Source of the DNA: Mucor racemosus
Lineage: Eukaryota > Mucoromycota > Mucoromycetes > Mucorales > Mucoraceae
DNA length: 64,000 nucleotides
Assembly: GCA_027405735.1 (NCBI GenBank)
Contig: JAPEHQ010000011.1
Location: 1,736,001-1,800,000 of the forward strand
Direction of reading: 5' to 3'
Position numbers and translations under genes: made by a program. The notes beneath the pieces were generated by a model. It was not told where the DNA came from. It did not search any database and saw nothing but the letters and a program-made list of their open reading frames with translations. Shown one piece after another: positions 46,393 to 57,080 of the stretch. The first letter of the stretch is position 1. The number at the start of each line of letters is the position of its first letter.

Positions 46393-47620
46393 TTCTATGC
46401 TACTTTGCATTTTTTGTTTCAGCGAAAAATATTAATTTTTCGCCGAGATAATCAAAATAATAGTTCATATTACAGCTTAGAACCTATGATCTGGATTCTA
46501 AAATTGATTTGTTGTGAAAACGATCGAAAAATGACTAAAAAAAACAAAATCGTTTAATAGCTCATGAACTGCAAAGTAAGTCGACCTAGACTATTGAATA
46601 ATTTTTGTACAGTTTTAAATTCTGCATCCATCTAAATAAAATTCAAAAAAAATGTTTCGCATAAAATATTGTGTAAAATGCAATTGAAATTTTGGAGGTT
46701 TTTTGAAAATACACAACACTTTTTATAAGTATATTTTATTTTTAAATAATGTAAATAACGAACAAAAATACTATCTATCGATCGAACTATTGTGGAGCCT
46801 TCTAGCTGCATTTTTCATAGAGAAAAGGAGATTTTTATCTAATTTTTTTCTAATTCAGAATTTGGGACGAGGGTATATAAGGCAAAATTGAAGCTAGAAA
46901 CGAAGGTATCTCTTTGTACACGTTTTTGAGGATATCTCCACGAAAAATCAATATTTTGAAGAAAACTAAATTGGGTCCGGTAGAGCTTAATAATGTCAAT
47001 GGAATGAATGCGAAAAAAATGCTATTCAATATAACGAATATAATAAAATCGACGACAAAAAATGTCAAAAAAATGAAAAAAAAATAAACATGTTCAGAAT
47101 TTTTTCATACTAAAATATGTTATAGAGCGCTTCAAAACAAGTAAGTTTTATTATTAAAAAGTGTTAGTATAGCTTAATTTTTTCTAGAGATATGAAGCCT
47201 CAAAGTTTTCAATCCTTTAGCAGTGAAATACGCGTAAAAAATCTGAAACATTAGCACTCAAAAATTAATACCAACTGCAAAAAGTAGGATATTTCCGGAT
47301 ACTCATTTTTGGATTAAAGCTGAACATTCCAGGTACATTGGCATATAATTTTTTCTTGGTGTTATTTAGTGAAAAAAAAAGTAGAGCAGGGATGAAAAGT
47401 GAGACCCAGTTTTCAAGGAAAAAGCAGTGAATTTTATCTTTTTTGAGTCTTTCGTGATATATAAAATAAATTCAGAAGTAGATAGCATAATGCAACCAGT
47501 TCATATCTGTCTAGTGATGTCTAAGGTATATCCTAAAAGCTGTTTATTATGAGACTAGTTGTAGAAAAGAGGGAACGCTTCAGTTTTGAAGATTGAAAAC
47601 TATGAAAATCGAATTTTCTG
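46393..47620 (-). repeat. Repeat E, copy 4 (right arm)
   Basis: Inverted copy of 34650-35880, with the same short by-product ORFs in mirror image. The outer border of the inverted repeat coincides with the end of repeat E, near 47620. The arm sequence between 45446 and 46392 carries no gene I can support. Confidence 0.8.
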
Positions 47621-49461
47621 AGAATTTTCCATAAATATCAAATGGCGTAATCTCTATATTAAAAAAGTTTTTGGTGTGTTCATATTAAGTATTTAACTTT
47701 CTGTGATTTGAAAATGATACTTCTTAGTAAAGAACATGTTTTGGAGCCGGCAGCTTAACTTGGACCCAAATATAATCTGATATATAGTGATGGAAACTAC
47801 CGAATTGTCCCTTGTCAAAATTCAAAAAATAGAGAAGTATACCTTAGAGAATGATATAATTACTCTATATTTAAATCTTTGGAGTAAACTACATTAAATT
47901 ACTTGAAACAAGTCCTCTGAATCTGTTTAAGCCATTTTATTGATTTCGATCTCTCAACTGATGAAACTAATTTGTATTAGTAGTTATAATCAAACAGCAT
48001 ATCATCCGATATTATAGATTAAGGCATTTAAGTTTTATATTAAATACATGTTTAAGTGAGCAAACGCATCAGATAATAAATGACAATGTATTATATCTAT
48101 ATATTATTTCGATTCATGTGAGGAATTAGTATATGACTATAAACTGCATTTCTATAACGACAATAATAACAACTAGAAATTTGCTGATTTCATTGATTGT
48201 GTGATATCATCATATGTATGTATACATATATTATTTATTTCAGTGATGATTTAGACATAATAATGACATGTGCTTGAGTGTAGTGTATAATATGCTTTTA
48301 TACAAGCAAAAAAGTAAGTATTTATATACCAGAAACATGTAATTTATTCTAAAATGATTATTCTGGGATTAACAGAACCCCTCTTGGGCTTTCATATACA
48401 TAATTATCATATAATGGACATTTTGGCCACATTAACATCATATGCGGGGACCAATAATCAAGCAAATATGATAACCATTTTTATACACCTCAATGTTATT
48501 TATTTAAACGTTCATGCATATAAATAATCGCAATTGCGTTAGAGAAAGAAATGCTTCCAAATAAAGGAGTCATAGATTGATCAACCATGCGCATACATAC
48601 CGCACTCGGCTCGTGCTTTTCTCTTTTGTGAATAAATACTTCTATTTAATGCAATGTCTATACATTCAACTTTTTTATGCATTAAATTTGCTCTATTAGT
48701 ATTATATTTGTATTTGTTTTTCTGCGTATATTATCCATATATAAAGCTATGCAAAGAATACAATGAGCAGTTCCCCTAATTGATTCTCCTTTCTCTCTCT
48801 CTCTCTCTCTCTCTTTCTTTCGTTTCTCTCTCCATCCTATTTATCCTCTCTTTACTCCTTGCATGCTATAGCTATAGAAATTTTCCAATATAAATATACA
48901 CGGATCATTTCATGTATATAGTTTACCTTTTAAAGGGGTATTTCTCTGTCGTTCGTCAATTTGAATGTGTAACAGTGCCATAATGAACAGGGAGAATGTC
49001 TTGCTAAGGAAAGAAGGAGACATGGATCAAACGGGATGAGGGATCATACTGAAATGACAGTGCCCAATAAAAATATCAGCAACTTAATTTACTCTTTACT
49101 TAACCCAATTGAAACAAATCATTTGATATGATTGAATAAAAGGCATAGCACGATAATTTCAAAAATTGATAATAAATGAACAGCCTTCTGTAAAGAAATA
49201 TAAATTCTGTTTACGCATATAATAATAAAACATTGTGGATATAGTATAATATATACAATAACTAATTTCAAAATATGTGAATCCTCATCTTCAACTGTGT
49301 TAATTAAGAAAATCGACAGGTGGATATATGAAAAATACAATAAAAGGAGTATATTAACTAGCAAAAAAAAAAAAGGTAAATTCTGCTTTCCCCTTATTTT
49401 TACACTATGCAGCATATTAGTATCCTTCAAATTTATAACGCTAAAATTACTATAACTATTA
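47621..49461. other. Intergenic, no gene seen
   Basis: AT-rich DNA. A TC dinucleotide microsatellite lies at about 48791-48824. A minus-strand frame of 121 codons at 49119-49484 is hydrophobic, runs into the next promoter and has no family signature, so it is not called. Confidence 0.5.
48791..48824 (+). repeat. (TC)n microsatellite
   Basis: About fourteen TC dinucleotides followed by TTTCTTTCG. Confidence 0.9.
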
Positions 49462-49470
49462 TATATAAAA
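49462..49470 (+). promoter_or_regulatory. TATA box of secreted Gly-rich protein gene
   Basis: TATATAAAA lies about 62 bases before the ATG at 49532, a spacing that suits a short leader. Confidence 0.65.
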
Positions 49471-49531
49471 GGGTTATTAATCATAAGCTTTTCTTGTTTA
49501 TCCTTTTTTTTTTATAATATAATAATACATT

Positions 49532-50447
49532 ATGCGTACACCAGCATTATTTGCAGTAGCGATTGCTAGTCTTTTGATCAATTTCTCAGACGCAGCTAGA
49601 TCAAATTCATTGAATAAAAGAATCGCACCAGTTGATGGAGTAATAGGTGCTGTAACTGCTGGAGGTACTGGAAATATAGTTACTACTGCAGCTGGTCTGA
49701 TTCCTCCTCCTCCAAACCCAAGTTTTGGTAGAAAGAAAAAGAGAGATGACTTACCTCTTGTCAGTACTGTTTCTAGTCTTGTTTCAGGTGTAAACGTTGC
49801 TGGTTTAGGTTCTTCTGCACAAGGAGCAAAACAAAATAAATCTAGTGGTGTACTTGGAAAGCGGAATCTTTCTATTGTTGATGGTTTGCTCGGTGGTGGT
49901 GGCGGTGGTGGTGGTAGTGGTAGTGGTAGTGGTAGTGGTGGTAATGTTCGTGATAGTGGCCATGGTAGTGGTAGAAGAGGCTCTAGCTGTGATGAAATGT
50001 CATATTATTCTGATGACCGCCACAGTGATTACTGCGATTTTGATGATGAATTTACTAAACGTAGCAACATGGAAAAGAGAGATCTCTTAGGTGGTGGCGG
50101 AGGTTTGCCTGTAGTTGGAGGTTTATTAGGAGGTGGTGGATCTGAAAAGAAAGTTGTCAAACAAGCAGCCAACAGAAAAGGTCGTGGTCGTAATGTAAAT
50201 GGTGGTCGTGGTCGTGGACGTAATCAAAAGAACAACAAACAAGCACAACCAGCATCAGCAGGGAAAGGTGGTAATTCAGGTGGTGGTGGCGGTGGTTTGC
50301 CTATTGTTGGTGGTTTACTAAAGAGAGATCTCTTAGGTGGTGGCGGAGGTTTGCCTGTAGTTGGAGGTTTATTAGGAGGTGGTGGATCTGAAAAGAAAGT
50401 TGCCAAACAAGCAGCCAACAGAAAAGATCGTGGTCGTAATGTAAATG

Positions 50448-50511
<64 letters not shown>

Positions 50512-50611
50512 ACGTAATCAAAAGAACAACAAACAAGCACAACCAGCATCAGCAGGGAAAGGTGGCCTTTTAGGTGGTGGTGTACCTGTTGTTGGTGGTC
50601 TTTTGGGTTAA
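49532..50611 (+). CDS. Secreted Gly-rich protein with Kex2-type sites
   Basis: An intronless 359-aa protein. Residues 1-21 form a signal peptide (MRTPALFAVAIASLLINFSD and Ala). Lys-Arg dibasic sites, the usual target of Kex2 in the Golgi, end at residues 30, 71, 111, 177, 183 and 265. The segments after them are alike: DDLPLVSTVSSL, NLSIVDGLLGGG, and twice DLLGGGGGLPVVGGLLGGGG. A unit of 82 residues (184-265 and 266 onward) is tandemly duplicated at DNA level with few changes. Each unit also carries a basic RGRG tract and NQKNNKQAQPASAGKGG. The second tract is expanded by a GGTCGT hexanucleotide repeat. Two cysteines (153, 168) flank an acidic Tyr/Asp patch. It resembles fungal Kex2-processed repeat proteins giving secreted peptides; the alternative is an unprocessed wall protein. 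The peptide role is unknown. Confidence 0.8.
50448..50510 (+). repeat. GGTCGT hexanucleotide array inside the secreted-protein gene
   Basis: About ten copies coding Gly-Arg pairs. The first copy of the duplicated gene unit has only two or three, so this array has expanded since the internal duplication and is probably length-variable. Confidence 0.85.
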
Positions 50612-51692
50612 AAAATATTTATAAATGTTAGAAACTTTACTTTATTAATAAATTATATTGTTTTATTATTGATTTTTTAAAGTCTGTGTACTTGTTTTGA
50701 CATGTAGTTCTACACAATAATATACACAAAAGGTTTAGCAGTAGTATCAATGTCGAAAATTGAGGAAATTGATATTACTTTTTACGTATATTTCAATATT
50801 CCACCTAAAAATGACAGAAAATATATAATTAGCATTAATGGGCATTTACTACAACTTACTGCGATACATCATGCCAGTTCAGATCTCAAAAAGCTTATCA
50901 AAAGACGAGTACACCAACAAAACAATTGTTCATGATTTAAATCAGCGATGCATTTCGAATGACATTATTCTTTGAAGAAAATGGAAAATGCACTCTATTG
51001 CTTTATATTATTTCTGAAATAAGAAATGACATTAGTATTTTCACATGCGTGGTAGTTTTATCAACAAATTTGGCATCTTCTACTCAAAAGGAGTTATAGA
51101 GAAAAAACTCTATAAAAATACAGTTTCTTAAATAGTAGTAACTTTAAATACCATAGATATAATCATTTAATAACGTCATTTTCATCAAGCTACAATGTAT
51201 TTTATTTATATATGCATATATACACTACTTCATTTGCAGAATACAGTACCCAACTTTAATCTTATCAAGAGCAGTAATTTTATATTATTTCCGCAATCAA
51301 AACAGGACAAAAGACCACCTATCAGCAAGCTTAGATAGATCTCTATAAAGGATTGAATAGATAACTCGGGGAATACATTTAATAGTCTAAACTACTTAAA
51401 GTGAAAAAAAAAAAAACTTCATCCATGGGAATATGCATCATTTATTCAAAAATTATATAAAATGCATAGTGTAACTGACCGACCAATAAATCAGATGTCT
51501 CATTTACCATATTACTGCTAGAAAATTAAGCAAGTAAAATTAAATAATGCAAATTCAGGTCTAGTGTTTCAAAGTCGGTCAAACCTGCCCACTCGGCCTT
51601 CATGTATAACTTTTACTCCCGCAAACAGGGCCAATCTGATTGAATGGCAGATCAAACGTGGCATCTGCCATGATAAGGCAAGTTTGTTGTAA

Positions 51693-51736
<44 letters not shown>

Positions 51737-52968
51737 TGGTACTACATATAAAATCAAAAAGGAGTTGTCTAGAATTCGATTTTTTATGTTTAATTTTAGG
51801 TTTTCATTTGTCATATGTCGCTGTGTTGTGTTGTGTTGTGTTGTGAACAAATTTGAAAGGACGATCTATAGTCCATTGGCACTAAACTGCCACGGTGAAA
51901 ACAAAAAAAGGTACTATATATACATATTACTCAACAACCCTAGATACATGATCAAATAAACCCTGGTAAAATAGTTTCAGAGCATGGTAAGATGATCTAC
52001 AACAATTCTAGTAACTTTTTGATCGCTTTAAATCGTGTAAATGTGATTCAATCATTCTTAAACTAGCCACGAGAATGTACCACAAAAAGCAGCGCATTGA
52101 CATTTTGTTTTTTCCATAATAGAATGCTTGTGTATAAAATAATTGATTTTGTATTTTTTGCATTCTTTTTTGTATTTTTTGTAATCATTCGATCATAAAC
52201 TCAACCATAATTAATAACAAATGATAGCATTGTTCAAAGGTGAGATTCTACATCATTTTAGCTTGTTATGATTTGATACTCCATCCTAAAACTTGACCTG
52301 TGGGAATCCCATTGTAATTTTAAAACAATGAGTAACTGGTTTTCTTTTGCTCAGAGAAAAAAAAAAAAAGGATGTGATCGAATTCTCATATCTCTGATAG
52401 CTTATTAATGCAAATGCCCTTTCTATATAAGATTTTTGAAAACGAAAATAAAATAAATACAACAACAACAAATGTTCTATTAAAATCAACGCATGTAAAT
52501 TCTTATTATAAGTGGATGACGGAAATTGTCATGTATGAAAATGCGAGGTTATTTTGCCCAAAAAAAAATTTCTGACCGAAAAAGGTTGGGTTACTGACCC
52601 TTATTTCATCATGATAATAAAGGGGCCAATTGAATCGAACAAGACATGGGTCAACTGGGAAATAAATAATGATGTATAAAATAATACAACTTGATTTTAT
52701 ATTGCTATTTGGACATGCAAATGTATTCAACTTTATAACCTGTTGATCATAACACAAACACAAAATTGACAACCAATTTACAAAAGAAAAATGTGATGAT
52801 TGTAGTACAAAACAAATACTCAAAACGGATTTATGCGAATAATATCTTTTGATATGTCTCAATTCGCCCTGGACTGTCTGGTCTGCTACATTATGTTACC
52901 TCAATCATTCGCATTTAAGGTTAGGTTTCACTCATGGAGAAAAAATTTAAAAAAAAGGACCCATCTCG
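50612..52968. other. Intergenic with long A run
   Basis: No gene supported. It contains a run of 40 A at 51694-51733, a GTTGT pentanucleotide repeat at about 51822-51845, and small by-product ORFs on both strands around these. The A run may be the tail of a retroposed sequence, but no body was identified. Confidence 0.5.
51694..51733 (+). repeat. Poly(A) run, 40 nt
   Basis: Uninterrupted run of 40 A, the longest homopolymer in the window. Confidence 0.95.
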
Positions 52969-52976
52969 TATAAATT
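52969..52976 (+). promoter_or_regulatory. TATA-like box of zinc-finger gene
   Basis: TATAAATT, 81 bases before the ATG at 53050. A second TATATAAA at 53032-53039 lies only 10 bases before the ATG, too close to position a start for this reading frame unless a downstream ATG is used. Confidence 0.45.
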
Positions 52977-53049
52977 TCCCCCATCGACATCGTCTCAATT
53001 AACAACTTTCTTCTTTCCCTTTCACCCTCTTTATATAAAAGCTTAAACT

Positions 53050-54203
53050 ATGCCAAACAGAAGAAGATCAACAGGTCCTAGATCAGTACCAAAACTATTT
53101 CGATGCACAGGCTACGGTAACTGTGATATGGTATTTACTCGTAGTGAGCATTTAGCAAGACACGAAAGAAAACATACTGGAGAGGTACTATTTCTCTTTG
53201 ATTTTTCATGAAATTAAATCAATTAACATTTAATCATAGAAACCTTACGAATGTATTGTGCCTGGTTGTAATAGAAGATTTAGTAGATTCGATAATATGA
53301 TGCAACATACTCAAACACATGAGAAAACCAAAAGAACTACTACTACCACTTCCTCTTCCTCTTCCTCTACTACTGCTGTAAAATCTACTAAATTAAACCA
53401 TAAAGTCGAGAGATCACCCACTCCGATTAAATCTGAGCCTCTATCATCAGAATACATGCTTGAAAGATCTCCATGTCCCATATCTGACTCCAGAGAAGAT
53501 GTACCTGCATTAGAGCATTCATCTATGATTGATAGTCGGAAATTACCATTGCCAAGAAGAGCTTCTTTAACCTGTACTTCTACTACTTATAATTTACCTT
53601 TAACCTCTACTTCTTTAATGTATCCAACCCCTCAACATTCTCAGCAAAATACACCTCGCAACCGTTGTTCATGGCCAATTAGAAGGGAGCCTTCTTTTTA
53701 TCAGCAATCTTATCAACCATATTCTACAAATGATAGTTATCATAACGTTCGTCGTAGATCATCTACATCTACTTTATCATCAGAATCGACTTTGGTCTCG
53801 CCAGTATCTGCTACGTTTCCTTCCAACATTGGAAACCACCTTGTCAGAAGAAGAATCTCAATTGACGATCTTCGTTTGCCAATCGAAGATTTAAAGAATA
53901 TTCAATTAGAAGAAAAACCTAAATTAGATACTGTTGATATAACTTCTGATGAATATGAAGCATTAGAAGGATTTAGCCAATTCCATACAAAATCAGTAGT
54001 TGCCCCAGCGCCATGTTCTCCTACAGGTATTGAATTTGAAAATAATATTTCTCGTAAAATAGTCAATTGTATTAAACTTTAATTTTTTTTTAGAATTGAC
54101 GCCATCTCCTGTACTGAGGAACGAAAGTCCAAATTTTGCTTCTCAAGTTTGTGCAATGAGACAGCGTGTCATGACATTAAATGAATCATTCTCAAGACGT
54201 TAA
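53050..54203 (+). CDS. Two-finger C2H2 transcription factor
   Basis: Exons 53050-53184, 53240-54026 and 54094-54203 give 343 aa. The first intron falls exactly in the TGEKP linker between the fingers. Finger 1 reads [20 protein letters not shown] followed by RHERKH; finger 2 reads [20 protein letters not shown] followed by HTQTH. This pairing (RSEHLARH and SRFDNMMQH) is characteristic of a fungal family of stress- or nutrient-related C2H2 factors; the EHLARH recognition helix predicts a G-rich or AGGGG-type site, as in Msn2-like proteins. The rest is Ser/Thr-rich with potential phosphorylation sites (RRASL, RRRSST, RRISID) and Pro-directed sites. The 3' exon gives an [10 protein letters not shown] tail. 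It is a nuclear regulator; its targets cannot be told from sequence. Confidence 0.9.
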
Positions 54204-54641
54204 ATCCTCCATTTCTTTCTAGCATTTGTACATTCTTATTGTTTTTTTTTCTTCGTTTTTCATATAGTTGTTATTGTTGTTGATTTTTCCCCTTTGAATA
54301 AATATAAATAAATGATGATTGTCAGACATATAATATGCACAAGCGTGCCTAGATTTGGAAAAATCCGCATTGTTTGACATTTCAATGTCTAAACTTAATA
54401 ATCCGTTGTCAAGGTAACTGATGACCAATTACCTAGTCTTCTTCATCTACATATCGCAATCAATGAATGGACCAACTCAATATAGCAAAGATCAAATATG
54501 CACTTTCTGTATTAGATTTCGATATCAGTGACTGTGCGCATGAGTCTGGACTCTTGTCATACACACCACGACAACCCTGCTAATCTAAAAACCAGAGTTT
54601 TATTCTCATAATATACATTTATATTGAAAACTGGAAATAAA

Positions 54642-54983
54642 ATGGACGATACTAGCGTTAAACTTTCGGTTGATTTGAGTAGTAGGGTTTTACAACAATT
54701 CAATAAATTTTCTCATAAAGCGATTATCACAATTGATATTGGGCCTAATCTCATGTTGGCTATAAAGTACCTTGCAGGTTCTTGGATTATTTACAAATCT
54801 ATTGACGTAAGTTTTTGATCAAGATTTAGCCTTATAAAGCAACTAGTTTTCACTGCATAAAATTGACGTCAACGTATATTTTTTATATAGGCTATTTCGA
54901 ATGCATTTTCCACTGATAAAAAATCAAGCAATAGTAACGCTTCCAAAGAAGAAAAGGCCCGAAACCCAAAGGTTATCAAATAA
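54642..54983 (+). CDS. Hypothetical 85-aa protein with one membrane segment
   Basis: Two exons (54642-54806 and 54891-54983, 84-nt intron with GTAAGT donor) give 85 aa. A moderately hydrophobic stretch (LMLAIKYLAGSWIIYKSI) at residues 37-54 could span a membrane. A Ser/Asn/Lys-rich tail follows, ending ARNPKVIK. I do not recognise the family. The stop is only 124 bases before the Mpv17-like ATG on the same strand, and exon 2 overlaps a different open frame that runs into the Mpv17-like protein. Consistent splice sites and an in-frame junction support the model, but the small size keeps confidence moderate. Confidence 0.5.
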
Positions 54984-55107
54984 TGATGGCATGAATCAAC
55001 CCCCCAGTTTGGATAGGGGTTTCAAACCAAATGATAATAAATCTTTCGAAAAACCTGCACTCTACTATTGTTATCTCTTTTTTATACATTTTACAACTTG
55101 TTTAGAA

Positions 55108-55836
55108 ATGAATGGCCTAAGATCATTAAAGGTTTTCTACAACAAATCTTATAATAAGCGACCTATTCTCACTCTTTGTGTCGCAAACGGCATTCTTGGA
55201 GCTGTAAGCGATACATTGGCTCAAAGTATTAGTCTATACAATAAATACAACAAGCAATTAGAAGACAAATTGTTACCCAACTCTGTAAGAAAGCATGAAG
55301 ATATGTGGACATTAACGAAAACTTGGGATTTTCAACGTACATTTCGATTTGCTGCCTACAATTTCTGTGTAGCACCTTTGGGTGGCAAGTGGTACATGTT
55401 TTTGGATAAGTTTTTCCCAATGCCAGTGGCTACAGGCGTCGTATCAAAAGCTGTGCAGAGCCAAATCACAAAAAAGGCAAATGGCATGGCTATTAAACGT
55501 ATGGTCACAGATCAAGCATTGTTTGCCCCTGCAGGTTTAGTCTTGTTTTTTTCGGTAATGGGTATAGCAGAAAGTGGTAAATGGGAGGGTGTAAAGGAAA
55601 AGTTCAAGGACGCCTATGTACCTGCCCTCATTGCTAATTACAAGGTTTGGCCTGCTGTACAGTTTATCAATTTCAAATTTATGCCATTACAATACCGTTT
55701 ACCCTTCGTCAGTAGTTTGGGTATCGTATGGAATGCTTATTTGAGTTGGTTGAATAATGCGTCCAAGCAAGAGGAATCTGTATTGGAATTATTGGAGAAA
55801 GAAGATACCGGATTAGAAGTTGTACAATCTACCTAG
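55108..55836 (+). CDS. Mpv17/PMP22 family membrane protein
   Basis: A 242-aa intronless frame. It shows the family order: SLKVFYNKSYNKRPILTLCV (usual W..Y...L...P..T), then GILGAVSDTLAQ (usual G.GD..AQ), DFQRTFRFAAYNFCVAPLGG and KWYMFLDKFFP, followed by KRMVTDQALFAPAGLVLFFS. It ends with the hallmark NYKVWPAVQFINFKFMPLQY and RLPFVSSLGIVWNAYLSW. Four membrane segments are expected. Members reside in the inner mitochondrial or peroxisomal membrane and are linked to channel-like behaviour and mtDNA maintenance. The ATG at 55108 is chosen because homology begins there. The frame is open back to ATG 54901, but that extension would overlap the preceding gene and has no family match. The insert SISLYNKYNKQLEDKLLPNS lengthens the usual loop. 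Confidence 0.92.
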   Translation: MNGLRSLKVFYNKSYNKRPILTLCVANGILGAVSDTLAQSISLYNKYNKQLEDKLLPNSVRKHEDMWTLTKTWDFQRTFRFAAYNFCVAPLGGKWYMFLDKFFPMPVATGVVSKAVQSQITKKANGMAIKRMVTDQALFAPAGLVLFFSVMGIAESGKWEGVKEKFKDAYVPALIANYKVWPAVQFINFKFMPLQYRLPFVSSLGIVWNAYLSWLNNASKQEESVLELLEKEDTGLEVVQST

Positions 55837-56814
55837 ATATAAATAGTAATGTAATATAGATATGTCAATATACCAATGCCGTACATAGTAATTTTATTTT
55901 GTAAGTTACACACATCAGTAGAGTGCATTTTTATTTTTGTGTGAATAAATAATGCTTAAGTTTTTCATCTGTAAATATACGTTAGCATATATAGTTCATA
56001 ATTAAACGCTAATAATAAATATTTTTGTGTGTTGTTTTTACAGGACATTGTTCTTTGTGCAGTAAATGAAGGTTGTTATTTAAAAAGTTAAAAAATAAAA
56101 GCGATAAAAATACAATCATGATCAATTGAGAGTTTTATTGTAAAAGAGTTTTGAAGATTAAAATAACTGAGAAAGTGAAGGTATTTATAATTATTTAGAG
56201 AACTTGTATACCATCAGACTTGAAGGGTGTTAGCTTTAGTAATTTTCCAATTTGTTATTGTTTTAATATTTAAGGGGTAATCATGCGGAGCATTGGCCAT
56301 AAAGGGTTATATGTCAAGTATGACGGTATAGACCTTTTGGGAATGGGTGATTATCGTCATATCTATTTTATGTAACCTTGAATGGTCTACTGGGTCCACA
56401 AAACCTACATGGAAAAAGTGCACACTTGGTTCCTACGATTTAACCAGAAATCAATGGGATATTAAAATTATAGCATTGGATACTGTTACAGCTGTAGTAT
56501 ATATCTTGAAACTTGCAATCAATTTTGATCAATATACATTGATTGCAAGCATTTTTTTAGTTATTTTATTTTTTTTAAGCAGGAGGAAGAGAGGTTTCTT
56601 TTTAAACGTGTGCTAAACTTCTTTAAAAAGAGGTGTTTGTTACTAATAAAATCAAGATATATTATTTGTATATTTATTACACATTAAGTGCAAAATCAAA
56701 TTCAATTTAAAACCATTATTTGATTTCATAAAAATTTTCAAAGAATATCTGAAATAATCCATAAAAAAACAGTTAAACAAATATGCATTTTGGTTTCTCT
56801 ACGTCCACAGCAAC
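55837..56814. other. Intergenic, no gene seen
   Basis: AT-rich 3' flank of the Mpv17-like gene up to the start of repeat block F. A frame at 56347-56616 shows no family match; part of it is a near-palindrome around TTGCAATCAATTTTGATCAA. Confidence 0.5.
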
Positions 56815-57000
56815 TCGAGGAGATTAAGGCCTTTGCAATTTTGTAGATAATCCCTACTAGACGTACATTATCTACCATTGGGACGGAAGCTCATTTGGAC
56901 CCATATTCGGCAGGAACTGGTGAGCTTACTGATCTTAGTAGGTGTAAATAGTAGGTAACCAACTTATCGTTGAAATTTACCGAATGCACAGAGACCCATG
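56815..57000 (-). repeat. Repeat block F, copy 3
   Basis: Inverted relative to 2490-2672; shares GATCTTAGTAGGTGTAA and the AGACCCATG end. Here it is joined almost directly to the dynein fragment, without block C. Confidence 0.65.
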
Positions 57001-57022
57001 TGATTTATCGAGACTTTGTAAA

Positions 57023-57080
57023 AAGACGGCAATAGGTTCCAGTGATGGCCATGTTTATATTTATGATATTAGAGAGGAGG
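57023..57080 (+). pseudogene. Dynein intermediate chain fragment, copy d
   Basis: Short piece reading KKTAIGSSDGHVYIYDIREE, ending GAGGAG before a GTAAG donor. The upstream part is lost. Confidence 0.6.

Larger units (their letters stand above)
42678..47620 (-). repeat. Right arm of 13-kb inverted repeat
   Basis: Mirror of 34650-39595. Compared by eye over several hundred bases the arms differ at only scattered positions (for example one base near 45656 against 36618), which points to a recent duplication, ongoing gene conversion, or an assembly artefact. Confidence 0.93.

Noticed and set aside
50224..50549. Minus-strand ORFs rich in Pro or in Asp-His repeats
   Set aside because: Antisense to the repeats of the secreted Gly-rich protein.
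51569..51850. ORFs coding poly-Phe or poly-Lys on both strands
   Set aside because: Created by the 40-base A run.
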